Positions 45,955 to 55,234 of a DNA stretch of 64,000 nucleotides are shown here, piece by piece. The number at the start of each line of letters is the position of its first letter. Within the stretch, counting starts at the first letter, position 1. This stretch comes from Rhodobacterales bacterium HKCCA1288. Lineage in GTDB: Bacteria; Pseudomonadota; Alphaproteobacteria; Rhodobacterales; Rhodobacteraceae. The stretch is taken from positions 2,401,001 to 2,465,000 of the forward strand of contig CP065161.1 of the NCBI GenBank assembly GCA_015693905.1, in the 5' to 3' direction. A model generated the notes under the pieces. That model saw only the letters and a list, made by a program, of their open reading frames with translations. It was not told the DNA's origin and ran no database searches. The position numbers and the translations under genes are program-made.

Positions 45955-46063
45955 CTGAACCACTCGCTTGCGCTTTGGGGCGCATAGACTTCATTTATCA
46001 TTTATTCATTTACGGTAAAAAAACTATTAATCATAAAGACGACAGGATTGGGGCTATTCAGTG

Positions 46064-46768
46064 ATGAATTCTTGCGAAATTCGCCACAATGCGGCGGGAG
46101 AGCCGCGGATCGTTTCCGAAACGGGATTGATCTGCCTGATCGGTGGTGGGGCGGTCGATTTTGAGGCCGTTCAGGATTTGGTCGCGCGCGGGGCGATTCT
46201 TGTGGCGGCAGATGGGGGGGCGGATCACGCCCGCGCACTCGGTCTGCGACCTGTTGCTGTTATTGGGGATATGGATTCCATCAGCCCTGAGACGCGCGAC
46301 CAATTTGGGGATCTTCTGCATCACATTCCCGAGCAGGACAGCACCGATTTTGAGAAATCTTTGCGGGTTTTGGATGTTGCGGGCATCGTAGGTTTTGGGT
46401 TTCTAGGGCCGCGCGCCGATCATGGATTGGCCGCGATGCAGGCCTTGGCGCGGCATCAAGGCGCGCCCGTCATTTTGCAAAGCGCGCAGGATGTGGTTTT
46501 CCACCTACCTGCGCATCGTGAAATGGCTTTTGAATTGCCACCAGAAACGCGCGTCTCTTTATTCCCCTTTGCCTCTGTGGCTTGTGCCGCTGAAGGGCTG
46601 CGTTGGCCCCTTGATGGTTTGACCTTCGACCCGATGGGGCAGATTGGCACATCCAACAAGGCCACGGGTGGGGCGCTGCGTCTGATGGCCAAGGGGGCAG
46701 GGCTGCTTGCCATTTTGCCTGCGCGTCACCGTGATCAGGTTTTGCAGAGTTTCGGTTTGTCTCTTTGA
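46064..46768 (+). CDS. Thiamine diphosphokinase
   Basis: Transfers pyrophosphate from ATP to thiamine, giving thiamine diphosphate. The 234-residue protein shows the TPK catalytic domain with LVAADGGADHARALGLRPVAV, GDMDSISPE (metal-binding Asp residues) and QDSTDFEKSLRVL, and a C-terminal thiamine-binding part with GQIGTSNKATGGALRL. An overlapping GTG at 46061 is a slightly longer start. Divergent from the large low-complexity gene across a 110-bp AT-rich promoter region. Confidence 0.88.
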   Translation: MNSCEIRHNAAGEPRIVSETGLICLIGGGAVDFEAVQDLVARGAILVAADGGADHARALGLRPVAVIGDMDSISPETRDQFGDLLHHIPEQDSTDFEKSLRVLDVAGIVGFGFLGPRADHGLAAMQALARHQGAPVILQSAQDVVFHLPAHREMAFELPPETRVSLFPFASVACAAEGLRWPLDGLTFDPMGQIGTSNKATGGALRLMAKGAGLLAILPARHRDQVLQSFGLSL

Positions 46769-46872
46769 CCCTCGCATCCCTGAACAAGTTTCGCTAAACA
46801 TGATGCGAGATCGACAAACGCCACTGGCGCAGCGCGGCTGACCCTTTGGCATGACAATATGGAGACGCGCGA

Positions 46873-47655
46873 ATGGCGGCTGACCTGAACCCAATTGATA
46901 AAGCAAAATATGTGGCGGCAAAGCGCGCTGTTGATTTTGTTGAAGATGGGATGCGCCTTGGGCTTGGGACGGGATCAACGGCGGCGTGGATGGTGCGTTG
47001 TCTGGGCGAGATGGTGCGCGAAGACGGATTGCAGGTCACAGGTGTTGCCACATCCACCCGCACAGCAGAGCTTGCCCGTGAAGTTGGCATCACAGTCAAA
47101 ACCTTGGACGAGGTGAAATGGCTGGATCTCACGATTGACGGCGCGGATGAGTTTGACCCAAACTTGAACCTCATCAAAGGTGGCGGTGGTGCGTTGTTGC
47201 AAGAAAAAATCGTAGCAACCGCTTCGGATCAGATGATCGTGATTGCCGACCCTGCAAAAGAGGTAACGGGTCTTGGGGCCTTCCCCTTGCCCGTTGAGGT
47301 CATTCCGTTTGGATGGCAAACCACCAAAGCCCTGATTGAGGAAGTTTTGGTCAATCTCGATGTTCTGGGTCGCAGCACATCTTTGCGCCTTTCGGGGGAA
47401 GAGCCCTATCGCACAGACGAAGGGAATTTCATCATCGACTTGCATCTCAAGCGCATTGCCAACCCGCAACAAGCCTCGCTTGTTCTGAACCAGATCCCTG
47501 GCGTGGTGGAGAATGGTTTGTTCCTCGATATTTGCGACATTATCGTGATCGGCAATGGCGATGGCACCGTTGAGGTGCGCAATATCAACGATGGCACGGT
47601 CGAGCGGGAAAAGATCGAAATTCTTGAGGGTGATAACCTCTTTAACCTCTCCTAA
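46873..47655 (+). CDS. rpiA: Ribose-5-phosphate isomerase A
   Basis: Interconverts ribose 5-phosphate and ribulose 5-phosphate in the pentose phosphate pathway. The 260-residue product contains LGTGSTAAWMVRCLGEM (phosphate loop), TIDGADEFDPNLNLIKGGGG with catalytic Asp and Lys, and EKIVATASDQMIVIAD. Length is somewhat above E. coli RpiA (219) because of a C-terminal extension common in alphaproteobacteria. It is followed after 21 bp by gor. Confidence 0.96.
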   Translation: MAADLNPIDKAKYVAAKRAVDFVEDGMRLGLGTGSTAAWMVRCLGEMVREDGLQVTGVATSTRTAELAREVGITVKTLDEVKWLDLTIDGADEFDPNLNLIKGGGGALLQEKIVATASDQMIVIADPAKEVTGLGAFPLPVEVIPFGWQTTKALIEEVLVNLDVLGRSTSLRLSGEEPYRTDEGNFIIDLHLKRIANPQQASLVLNQIPGVVENGLFLDICDIIVIGNGDGTVEVRNINDGTVEREKIEILEGDNLFNLS

Positions 47656-47676
47656 CCCCTCAACTCAGGCTGATTG

Positions 47677-49032
47677 ATGACATTTGACTATGATCTTTTC
47701 GTAATTGGTGGTGGCTCTGGCGGGGTGCGCGCCGCACGCGTTGCAGCAGGTTTGGGGGCCAAGGTGGCCTTGGCCGAGGATAGCCGCATGGGGGGCACCT
47801 GTGTGATCCGCGGATGCGTGCCCAAAAAACTGATGGTCTTTGCCTCTGAATATGCGCCGATGGCAGAAGATGCAGCCGCCTATGGGTGGGACATTTCACT
47901 GGGGGCATTTCATTGGCCAAATTTCCAGCGCAAATTATCCGCCGAGTTAGATCGCCTAGAAGGCGTTTATAACGGCCTGTTGGACAAATCAGGTGTCACT
48001 GTTTTTGCGCAGCGCGCCACCCTGTCGGATCCGCATTCCGTGCGCCTTGCCGATGGCACAATCAAATCCGCCAAACATATCTTGATCGCCACGGGCGGTC
48101 GGCCTGTCCGCCCCGATGTCAAAGGCGCGGAATATGGCATTGTATCGGATGATATTTTCAACCTGCCGCAACTGCCGAAATCAATATTGATTGTGGGCGG
48201 TGGCTATATCGCGTGCGAGTTCGCCTGTATTCTCAACGGCCTTGGGGTTGAGGTCACGCAATATTATCGCGGCGCACAAATTCTGCGTGGCTTTGATGAT
48301 GAGGCGCGTGGGCTGATTTGCGATCAGATGCGGGCCAATGGGATTTCGATCCATATGGGCACCGATGTGATTGGGATTGAGAAAACAGACACGGGCTTGC
48401 GTGTTGAGGCGACCAATGGCGAGATGCAAAGTTTTGATCAGGTGTTTTTTGCCACAGGTCGCCGCCCCAACACAGATGGGTTGGGGTTAGACGCTCTCGG
48501 CGTGGAATTGGGCCGTGGTGGTGAGATTGTGGTGGATCAATTCAGCCAAACCGCCGTGCCTTCAATTTATGCGATTGGGGACGTGACCAATCGTGTGAAT
48601 CTAACCCCCGTTGCCATTCGCGAAGCGATGGCCTTTGTGGCGACAGTCTTTGAAGGCAAAAAGACGCCTGTGGATCATGACTTAATCCCCTCGGCGGTGT
48701 TCACACAGCCCGAATTTGGCACTGTGGGCCTGTCTGAGGAAGAGGCCCGCGCGGCAGGCCCGATTGAGGTCTACGCGACCTCTTTCAAACCGATGCAATC
48801 CAGTTTTGCCGGGCGTTCTGATCGCGTGATGATGAAATTGGTAGTTTGCGCTGAAACGCGCCGCGTTTTGGGCTGTCACATTGTCGCCCCACAGGCGGGT
48901 GAGATGATCCAATTGGCGGGTATTGCTGTGAAAATGGGCGCAACAAAGGAAGATTTTGACCGCGTCTGTGCCGTGCATCCCACCATGTCGGAGGAATTGG
49001 TGACACTGAAAACACCCGTCCGCGTGGCTTGA
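47677..49032 (+). CDS. gor: Glutathione-disulfide reductase
   Basis: A 451-residue flavoprotein disulfide reductase. The FAD fold FVIGGGSGGVRAARVAAGLG precedes the redox-active disulfide GGTCVIRGCVPKKL. The NADPH fold starts ILIVGGGYIACEFACILNGL, and the C-terminal dimer domain contains the His-Glu pair in CAVHPTMSEELV. The PKKL after the disulfide and the following residues match glutathione reductase rather than lipoamide dehydrogenase. ATG 47677 directly overlaps a TTG alternative. Probably cotranscribed with rpiA. Confidence 0.94.
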   Translation: MTFDYDLFVIGGGSGGVRAARVAAGLGAKVALAEDSRMGGTCVIRGCVPKKLMVFASEYAPMAEDAAAYGWDISLGAFHWPNFQRKLSAELDRLEGVYNGLLDKSGVTVFAQRATLSDPHSVRLADGTIKSAKHILIATGGRPVRPDVKGAEYGIVSDDIFNLPQLPKSILIVGGGYIACEFACILNGLGVEVTQYYRGAQILRGFDDEARGLICDQMRANGISIHMGTDVIGIEKTDTGLRVEATNGEMQSFDQVFFATGRRPNTDGLGLDALGVELGRGGEIVVDQFSQTAVPSIYAIGDVTNRVNLTPVAIREAMAFVATVFEGKKTPVDHDLIPSAVFTQPEFGTVGLSEEEARAAGPIEVYATSFKPMQSSFAGRSDRVMMKLVVCAETRRVLGCHIVAPQAGEMIQLAGIAVKMGATKEDFDRVCAVHPTMSEELVTLKTPVRVA

Positions 49033-49156
49033 AAATCAGGCGCAAAGGCACATCTGTGACAAGACGGTGATGGCCCATGTGGTGCAGCGTGGCGCGGCAG
49101 GGCACAGATTTGACTGAATATGTAAGACGAGAGATCACAAGAGGATATAGCGCAGC

Positions 49157-50293
49157 ATGGCTGGAAATAACGGCGGCCCTTGGGGCTCTGGTGGAAATCG
49201 CGGTGGCGATGATGATGGTCGCAATGGCGGCCCGCGGCGCCCTGAACAGGGCGGTGGGCAACAGATCCCCGAATTGGATGATTTGGTTCGCAAGGGCCAA
49301 GAGCAACTCCGCGTTTTGATGGGGGGGCGCGGTGGCGGCAATGGCGGCTTTGGCGGCGGCGCAGGCGGCGGTGGGTTTAAACCGACACGCGGCATGTTTC
49401 TGCTTGGCGCGGGCGCAGGCATCGTTGCTTGGTTCTTGGCCTCCTTTTACACGGTTCAGCCGTCTCAGCAGGGCGTTGAAACATTCTTTGGCAGTTTCTA
49501 TCGCACCACGGGCGATGGCCCGCATCTGGCGCCTTGGCCCTTTGTGCGCGCCCAAGTAATCGAAGTCACCACGCAGCGCACCGAGGCGATTGGGTCTTCC
49601 CGCGCGGGCGAAGGCCTGATGCTGACCACGGATGAAAACATCGTTGATATTGATTTCCAAGTTGTTTGGAACATCAAAGACCCCGCAGAGTTCCTCTTTA
49701 ACCTTCGAGATCCAGAGGTCACGGTGCGCTCGGTGTCTGAGGCCGCCATGCGCGAAGTTATCGCGCAATCCGAACTTTCGCCAATTCTAAACCGTGATCG
49801 CGGCGTGATCGCAGATCAGGTGCGGGATTTGATCCAAACCACGATGGATGGATATGATTCAGGCATCAATATCGTGCGTCTCAACCTTGACCGCGCTGAC
49901 CCGCCCGCCGAGGTGATTGACGCCTTCCGTGACGTGCAAGCCGCAGAACAGGAACGCGACCGACTAGAGCGTCAGGCGGATGCCTATGCCAACCAAGCCC
50001 TCGCGGGCGCGCGCGGTGAAGCGGCGCAGCTGCTAGAAGAGGCCGAAGGGTATCGCGCCCAAGTGGTCAATGAGGCCGAAGGTCAAGCAAGCCGTTTCTT
50101 GGCGGTTCTTCAAGAATATCGCGGGGCGCCCGAAGTGACACGCCGCCGTATCTATCTTGAAACCATGGAGCAGGTTCTGGGTGATGTGAACCTGATCGTC
50201 ATGGATGAGAATGGCGGGGGGAATGGCGTTGTGCCGTATTTGCCGCTCAATGAATTGCGCAGAACTGAGCCCGCAGCAGGGGGGAATAACTGA
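49157..50293 (+). CDS. hflK: FtsH protease modulator HflK
   Basis: SPFH-domain membrane protein that forms, with HflC, a cage around FtsH. The 378-residue protein has a cytoplasmic Gly/Asn/Arg-rich N-terminus (about residues 1-75, with GGRGGGNGGFGGGAGGGG), one membrane helix (GMFLLGAGAGIVAWFLASFY) and the SPFH domain (TDENIVDIDFQVVWNIKDPA). A long helical tail rich in Glu, Gln and Ala follows. Its stop overlaps the start of hflC (TGATG). Confidence 0.95.
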   Translation: MAGNNGGPWGSGGNRGGDDDGRNGGPRRPEQGGGQQIPELDDLVRKGQEQLRVLMGGRGGGNGGFGGGAGGGGFKPTRGMFLLGAGAGIVAWFLASFYTVQPSQQGVETFFGSFYRTTGDGPHLAPWPFVRAQVIEVTTQRTEAIGSSRAGEGLMLTTDENIVDIDFQVVWNIKDPAEFLFNLRDPEVTVRSVSEAAMREVIAQSELSPILNRDRGVIADQVRDLIQTTMDGYDSGINIVRLNLDRADPPAEVIDAFRDVQAAEQERDRLERQADAYANQALAGARGEAAQLLEEAEGYRAQVVNEAEGQASRFLAVLQEYRGAPEVTRRRIYLETMEQVLGDVNLIVMDENGGGNGVVPYLPLNELRRTEPAAGGNN

Positions 50294-51171
50294 TGTCTCG
50301 TATTGCTTTCCTAATCCCTGTTGGCGTTCTCGCCGTTGCCGTGGCGTTCAGCTCACTGTTCATCGTGGATGAGCGTCAAAAAGCGCTTGTTCTGCAATTT
50401 GGTCAAATTCGTCAGGTCATCGAAGAGCCAGGGTTGAATGTCAAAGTGCCGTTCATCCAAGAGGTGGTGTATTATGACGACCGGATCCTGTCGCTTGACA
50501 CCCAACCGATTGAGGTGACCCCGTCTGATGATCGCCGCTTGGTGGTTGATGCCTTTGCGCGCTATCGGATTTCGGATGTGGTTGCCTTCCGTCAGGCGAT
50601 TGGCGCGGGCGGTCTGCGCGCGGCTGAGGCGCAATTGCAAGATATTCTCAACCCACAGATCCGTGCTGTTTTGGGTGCTGATGGTGTGACATCAAACACG
50701 ATTTTGTCGAGCGAGCGCGCAGAACTTATGGCGCGGATCACGGCGCAAGCGCGTGTCTTGGCCGAGCGTTTGGGTCTTGAAGTTCTGGATGTGCGCCTTA
50801 AACGCACGGAATTGCCACAGCAAAACCTTGAAGCCACCTTCGCCCGTATGGAGGCCGAGCGGCAGCGCGAAGCCACCGATGAACGCGCCCGTGGTGCCGA
50901 GGCTGCACAGCGTGTCCGCGCCCAAGCCGACCGCACCGTGGTTGAGATCGTGTCAGAGGCAACCCGCGAAGCCGAAATCATCCGCGGTGAAGCAGATGGG
51001 GAACGGAACCGCATCTTTGCTGAGGCCTTCTCGCAGGATACGGAATTCTTTGAATTCTATCGTTCGATGAATGCCTATAGCCAAGCCCTGCGCACGGGGA
51101 ATTCAACCTTCCTCTTGGCCCCTGATAGCGAATTCTTTGATTATTTGGGGTCTTCGCAGAGCCCGCGCTGA
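50293..51171 (+). CDS. hflC: FtsH protease modulator HflC
   Basis: A 292-residue partner of HflK. The N-terminal membrane anchor (IAFLIPVGVLAVAVAFSSLF) is followed by the SPFH domain, which starts IVDERQKALVLQFGQI, and a helical region with ERQREATDERARGAEAA. The ATG overlaps the hflK stop, and its own stop overlaps the DUF2065 start in the same TGATG manner, so the three are translationally coupled. Confidence 0.95.
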   Translation: MSRIAFLIPVGVLAVAVAFSSLFIVDERQKALVLQFGQIRQVIEEPGLNVKVPFIQEVVYYDDRILSLDTQPIEVTPSDDRRLVVDAFARYRISDVVAFRQAIGAGGLRAAEAQLQDILNPQIRAVLGADGVTSNTILSSERAELMARITAQARVLAERLGLEVLDVRLKRTELPQQNLEATFARMEAERQREATDERARGAEAAQRVRAQADRTVVEIVSEATREAEIIRGEADGERNRIFAEAFSQDTEFFEFYRSMNAYSQALRTGNSTFLLAPDSEFFDYLGSSQSPR

Positions 51172-51374
51172 TGCTGGGATTGTCGTGGGACATTATAATT
51201 GCAGGGCTTGGTATGGCCCTGCTGATCGAGGGGCTGGTCTTTGTGCTGGCCCCTTCGCGTTTGGAAAATCTGATTGCTTTTCTCGCGGCGATCCCCGTGG
51301 AAACACGCCGCCTCATCGGCTTTGGTGCGGTGTGTGTCGGGGTTATCATTCTGGCCTTTGCGGGAAGTTTGTAA
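51171..51374 (+). CDS. DUF2065 family small membrane protein
   Basis: A 67-residue protein with two membrane helices (IIIAGLGMALLIEGLVFVL and LIGFGAVCVGVIILAFAGSL) separated by a short charged loop, matching DUF2065 (YjeT-like). The family often follows hflC. Function unknown. Coupled to hflC by TGATG. Confidence 0.87.
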   Translation: MLGLSWDIIIAGLGMALLIEGLVFVLAPSRLENLIAFLAAIPVETRRLIGFGAVCVGVIILAFAGSL

Positions 51375-51427
51375 TTTACTTTCACGGCCTTGTGACGGGG
51401 GTGTGAGATAGGGTGATAGGGATGGTT

Positions 51428-51456
51428 CTTGAATAGCTTTGTGGGCGGCCAAATAT
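51428..51456 (+). promoter_or_regulatory. Possible sigma-32-like promoter before degP
   Basis: CTTGAAT (51428-51434), a 14-base spacer and CCAAATAT (51449-51456) have the same -35 and spacing as the proposed rpoH promoter, but the -10 match is weak. It lies about 80 bp before the degP start. Confidence 0.25.
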
Positions 51457-51537
51457 TCATCTGACCCTATTGGTTATGACGGAACCTAACCACAGCTCGT
51501 CTGGGCGTGGTTTGGGAGATGAAAAAGGAGTGTGCAG

Positions 51538-53070
51538 GTGAGACGCGATTATCAAACCACGGAATGGATGCGGCCAAGAGGTGCTGCGCGGGCGAATGCA
51601 ATTGCCATCGCGCCACCGCAGGTCTCGCGTCTGCGCCAAACGGCGCTATTACTGGCTGCCGCACTTGTGGCGCTGGGGCTGATCACCCTGCAAAGCCCCG
51701 CGCAAGCGCAATCGGCGCGGCCTGACACGTTTGCAGATTTGGTGGATCAAGTGGGCGATGCGGTGGTGAATATCACCACAACCTCAATCGTTGCCGCCCG
51801 CCAACAAGGGCCGCAGGGCATCCAACCCATGCTGCCACCTGGATCGCCATTTGAGGATTTCTTTAACGATTTCATGAACCGCAATGGCCAAGGGGGCCAA
51901 GCCCCCCGCCGCTCGCAGGCGCTTGGATCGGGGTTTGTGATCTCTGAAGATGGGTTCATCGTCACCAATAATCACGTGATCGAAGGGGCCGATGAGATTT
52001 CGATTGAATTCCGCACGGGCGAGGTGTTGCAGGCTGAATTGATTGGCACAGACCCCAACACAGATATTGCGCTTTTGAAGGTAGACCCTGAAAGCCCGCT
52101 CACCTCTGTCTCCTTTGGGGATAGTGACGCGCTGCGCGTGGGCGACTGGGTTATGGCCATGGGAAACCCGCTAGGGCAGGGGTTCTCTGTCTCGGTCGGT
52201 GTCGTATCGGCACGCGGGCGGGAATTGTCGGGGGCCTATGACGATTTCATCCAGACAGACGCTGCAATCAATCGCGGTAACTCGGGCGGGCCATTGTTCA
52301 ACCTCGATGGCGAAGTCATCGGCGTCAACACTGCGATCCTGTCACCCAACGGTGGCTCGATTGGTATCGGGTTTTCTATGGCCTCTGCCGTGGTCAGCGA
52401 TGTGGTTGATCAATTGCAGCAATTCGGCGAAACTCGCCGCGGATGGTTGGGCGTGCGCATTCAGGACGTGACCCAAGATATCGCCGATGGCCTGTCCTTG
52501 GAGGAGGCGCGCGGTGCATTGGTCACAGATGTGCCAGAAGGCCCCGCCCGTGATGCGGGTGTCGAGGTCGGCGATGTGATCCTAAGCTTTGATGGGCAGG
52601 ATATTCAGGACACCCGCGAATTGGTGCGTGTTGTGGCCGCGGCCCCTGTTGGGGAAACAGTGGATATGGACGTTCTGCGCAGTGGTGACGTTGAAACCCT
52701 CTTTGTGACCTTGGGGCGCCGCGAGACCGCGGATGCAGGCGGCGCGGGGCAGCCCGAACCGATTAAACCCGCATCCGTGGATGTGCTTGGCCTGCGCCTT
52801 GGACCTATCACCGAAGAGGATCGTGCAGACCTCGCGGCACGGGGCCTGAGCGGTGTGGTGATTGAGGCGGTCGATCCAAGCTCGGACGCGGCGGCAAAGG
52901 GCCTGCAGGCGGGCGATATCGTGACCGAAGTTGCGCAAATGCCGATTTCCACCCCACAGGAATTTGACCAAATTGTTGGAGAGGCGCGTGATGCTGGGCA
53001 AAAATCTATTCTCTTGCTGATCCGCCGGGCGGGGGATCCACGCTTTGTTGCTCTGACGCTGACGGATTAA
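51538..53070 (+). CDS. degP: Do/DegP-type periplasmic serine protease
   Basis: A 510-residue HtrA-family protease-chaperone for envelope quality control. A signal or anchor helix (LLLAAALVALGLITLQSPAQA) is followed by the trypsin-like domain with the triad in VTNNHVIEG (His), NTDIALLKVD (Asp) and NRGNSGGPLFN (Ser). Two PDZ domains (about residues 285-375 and 410-500) follow. I choose GTG 51538 because AAGGAG ends seven bases upstream; a GTG at 51532 is too close. It follows hflKC and DUF2065, a common order in Rhodobacterales. Confidence 0.93.
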   Translation: MRRDYQTTEWMRPRGAARANAIAIAPPQVSRLRQTALLLAAALVALGLITLQSPAQAQSARPDTFADLVDQVGDAVVNITTTSIVAARQQGPQGIQPMLPPGSPFEDFFNDFMNRNGQGGQAPRRSQALGSGFVISEDGFIVTNNHVIEGADEISIEFRTGEVLQAELIGTDPNTDIALLKVDPESPLTSVSFGDSDALRVGDWVMAMGNPLGQGFSVSVGVVSARGRELSGAYDDFIQTDAAINRGNSGGPLFNLDGEVIGVNTAILSPNGGSIGIGFSMASAVVSDVVDQLQQFGETRRGWLGVRIQDVTQDIADGLSLEEARGALVTDVPEGPARDAGVEVGDVILSFDGQDIQDTRELVRVVAAAPVGETVDMDVLRSGDVETLFVTLGRRETADAGGAGQPEPIKPASVDVLGLRLGPITEEDRADLAARGLSGVVIEAVDPSSDAAAKGLQAGDIVTEVAQMPISTPQEFDQIVGEARDAGQKSILLLIRRAGDPRFVALTLTD

Positions 53071-53099
53071 GGCATCCCGCCAGGCAGTGAACGACACAG

Positions 53100-53138
53100 G
53101 CGCGGGCTGAATTTATCTTCGGCCCGCGCTATTTCTTT
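53100..53138 (+). terminator. Hairpin terminator after degP
   Basis: GCGCGGGC (53100-53107) pairs perfectly with GCCCGCGC (53122-53129) across a 14-base loop, followed by TATTTCTTT. It is 30 bp downstream of the degP stop. Confidence 0.7.
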
Positions 53139-53208
53139 GCCCCAAGCGCAAGGGTTTGCTAGGGGAGGCGTGACCAGAATTTCGACTGCCCCAAGGAGGG
53201 CCAAACCC

Positions 53209-53781
53209 ATGCGCCACTTGCCCGTTGCTTTGATCATGACCACCACCTTTTTTGCAGGGTGTCAACCAATGAGCATGCCCCCTGTGGAGGAGTTAAGCCC
53301 CCCCCAACAGGCTTTGGCGCAGGTGATCCCGCCCCGTGGTGGGGTGGTTATGGCCGCCTTCACAGACCCGGAACTGCAGCCGCAATATCTGACCGATGAT
53401 TTGGTGCAGGCCTCGGCCCGCGCTGCCGCCTGCCATCAGGACGCCTATGGGGTGCCACTAGAGATAAGCGACGTCTTGCCAGTCCTCGCGGAACTTCCTG
53501 AGACCTTAGTCTATGAGAGCCAGATAGAGACCTTGCAAGCAGCACAGGTATCTGTATTGACCGGTCGCACTCCAGGCTCACAGCGCGTGGATGTCACGTT
53601 ATTGCGCCACGGGGTTCGTTGGAAAATTGCTGACCTTTCGTATGACGGTAAATTACTGTCGGCTCAATTGGGTGCTCACTGTGATTTTATAGCCCGGGAG
53701 GCGGCTGCACTCGAGCGTGCGGCCGCCCAGTCGGAAGCTGAAGCAGACGCGTCAACTCAAGAGGCGCCGCCAGCGAGCTGA
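53209..53781 (+). CDS. Putative lipoprotein of unknown function
   Basis: A 190-residue protein with an N-terminal signal (MRHLPVALIMTTTFFAGC) whose lipobox FAGC makes Cys18 the likely lipidated residue. The rest is soluble, with a Gln/Ala/Glu-rich C-terminus and two further Cys (AAACHQDAYG, GAHCDFIARE). AAGGAGG lies about ten bases before ATG 53209. Codon choice changes part way, around 53460: the first half looks like the rest of the left region and the second half uses more ATA, CTA, AGA-type and CCGG-containing codons. I do not recognise the family. Confidence 0.75.
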   Translation: MRHLPVALIMTTTFFAGCQPMSMPPVEELSPPQQALAQVIPPRGGVVMAAFTDPELQPQYLTDDLVQASARAAACHQDAYGVPLEISDVLPVLAELPETLVYESQIETLQAAQVSVLTGRTPGSQRVDVTLLRHGVRWKIADLSYDGKLLSAQLGAHCDFIAREAAALERAAAQSEAEADASTQEAPPAS

Positions 53782-53985
53782 GGCCCTATATGGCCATCGA
53801 TATCTTTTGGCCGCTCGTCTCGCGATGAATTTTTATCATTGCTGGCGATTTCTAATGTAATGGTAGCTTGATAAAATGGTCGCCGTTGTATGAACAATAT
53901 TACCCTCGATTGCTGGCGCAATTGATTGATTTTACCTGCTGAGATATATTGTCCGCATGGATTAAATTATTTGGAGAGGCTTCCA

Positions 53986-54288
53986 ATGGGGCGGCATGCA
54001 AGTTTAGCTCGTATCTGTGTACTGGCATCGCGTCTGGAGCGTATGGAGCAGGCTGCTGGGATAGGCAGCCTGTCTCATCTTGAGAGGAAGGTGTTGAGGG
54101 CAGCCTTTGCGGCATCCAATTCGGAAAATATATTTTCTCCGGTTGAGGTTCTTGAAATGTTGAGGGGAGAGGACGGTGTGTCTCGGAGTTCTTTTTTTCG
54201 TTCACTCAAAGCTTTGTGTGCAGGTGGCTACGTAACTAGGCTCGGAACGGACAAGAGAGCTGGGTACGCAATTTCGTTGCCAGATTGA
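53986..54288 (+). CDS. Small winged-helix protein, paralogue of 54914-55204
   Basis: A 100-residue protein. An N-terminal helix (RICVLASRLERMEQAAGIG) precedes a MarR-like winged helix: LSHLERKVLRAAFAA, recognition helix SRSSFFRSLKALCAGGYVTR, and a wing before the end KRAGYAISL. It aligns along its length with the protein at 54914-55204 (for example RLERMEQAAGIGSL with TLEKMEASVGIHQL). GGAGAGG precedes ATG 53986. It sits in AT-rich DNA beside an H-NS-like gene, so it may be a small transcription factor of an acquired region. Function unknown. Confidence 0.72.
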   Translation: MGRHASLARICVLASRLERMEQAAGIGSLSHLERKVLRAAFAASNSENIFSPVEVLEMLRGEDGVSRSSFFRSLKALCAGGYVTRLGTDKRAGYAISLPD

Positions 54289-54478
54289 TATTATTATATT
54301 TTTGGTATTAAATCTTCTGCTTCATTCTGAAGTTCTTTAGTCACTTAATTATTTTTGCTTCATTGATTAATTATTGATAAAAGATTTAAAAAATTTTTTT
54401 GCGCTCCCATTAAAAAAAATCTTGAATTTTTCTTCCATTTATTGAATTGGTTTCAAGTAATTTATTTGGAGTATCAAA
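54289..54478. other. Very AT-rich intergenic DNA upstream of the H-NS-like gene
   Basis: 190 bp dominated by A and T runs, far more AT-rich by eye than the rest of the window. It lies between the first winged-helix gene and the H-NS-like gene. It has no ORF and no clear terminator hairpin. Such DNA is the usual target of H-NS proteins, so self-repression is plausible. Confidence 0.6.
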
Positions 54479-54796
54479 ATGAATATAGATCTTGATAACC
54501 TCTCCTTAGCTGAACTCCGTGATTTGAATAAGCGCGTCAGTAAGGCTATCGATGGCTACGAAGACCGAATGAAGAGGGAAGCGCTAGCCAAACTTGAGAA
54601 GCAGGCTGCCGAGATGGGCTTTTCGCTTTCGGACTTATTGGGCGGGAAACCAAGGAAGTCGGTATCCAAGGTGGCGCCAAAATACGTGAACCCGGACAAT
54701 TCAGAGCAGACTTGGACTGGGCGTGGGCGCCAGCCAAAGTGGGTCGAGGCACACCTTGCCTCCGGCAAATCACTTGACGGTTTGCTCATAAAGTAA
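54479..54796 (+). CDS. H-NS family nucleoid protein (HvrA/Spb type)
   Basis: A 105-residue H-NS-like DNA-binding protein. The N-terminal half is a helical oligomerisation region (LSLAELRDLNKRVSKAIDGY, then KREALAKLEKQAAEMGFSLS). The C-terminal half holds the DNA-binding motif PKYVNPDNSEQTWTGRGRQP then KWVEAHLASGK, with the GRGR loop that enters AT-rich minor grooves. In Rhodobacter the homologues HvrA and Spb regulate photosynthesis and nitrogen-fixation genes. GGAG lies just upstream of the ATG. Flanked by two related winged-helix genes. Confidence 0.9.
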   Translation: MNIDLDNLSLAELRDLNKRVSKAIDGYEDRMKREALAKLEKQAAEMGFSLSDLLGGKPRKSVSKVAPKYVNPDNSEQTWTGRGRQPKWVEAHLASGKSLDGLLIK

Positions 54797-54913
54797 CTGA
54801 AGCGTTATGTGGCTGGGCGGTGCTTGGCCACATGAGCGGCTATCCAGAAAGTGTTTCGTGGGTTATAATTCAACCCAGTGAGGCGAAATTTTGTGAGGTG
54901 GAGGCAATTGGCT

Positions 54914-55204
54914 ATGAATTTTGACATCCTCACCAATGTCGCGCGCTTGCGCTATACGTTGGAAAAAATGGAGGCGTCAGTGGGCATCCACCAACTCACT
55001 GAGGCTGAGAAATATGTGCTCAGTGCAGCGGCATTGGCCGCAAAAGCGGACGGCTCATTTTCGCTTCATGATTTAGAGGCGCAGGATTTGATTGCGGACA
55101 TGCCCGTGAGCACGAAATTCCGCACGCTGCGCTGCCTGATCGATAAGGGCAAGCTGAAGCGCGCAGGCGCAGGTCGCAAGTCCGATTATATTATCGTGGC
55201 TTAA
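54914..55204 (+). CDS. Small winged-helix protein, paralogue of 53986-54288
   Basis: A 96-residue protein with the same layout as its relative on the other side of the H-NS gene: a helix (NVARLRYTLEKMEASVGIHQ), LTEAEKYVLSAAALAAKADG, a recognition-helix region STKFRTLRCLIDKGKLKRAG and a C-terminal RKSDYIIV strand. GGAGG (54900-54904) sits nine bases before ATG 54914, favouring it over a GTG 36 bp upstream. Likely a DNA-binding protein; targets unknown. Confidence 0.72.
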   Translation: MNFDILTNVARLRYTLEKMEASVGIHQLTEAEKYVLSAAALAAKADGSFSLHDLEAQDLIADMPVSTKFRTLRCLIDKGKLKRAGAGRKSDYIIVA

Positions 55205-55234
55205 TCTTTTAAGCTCCCGAGTAAGGCTGTGCGT

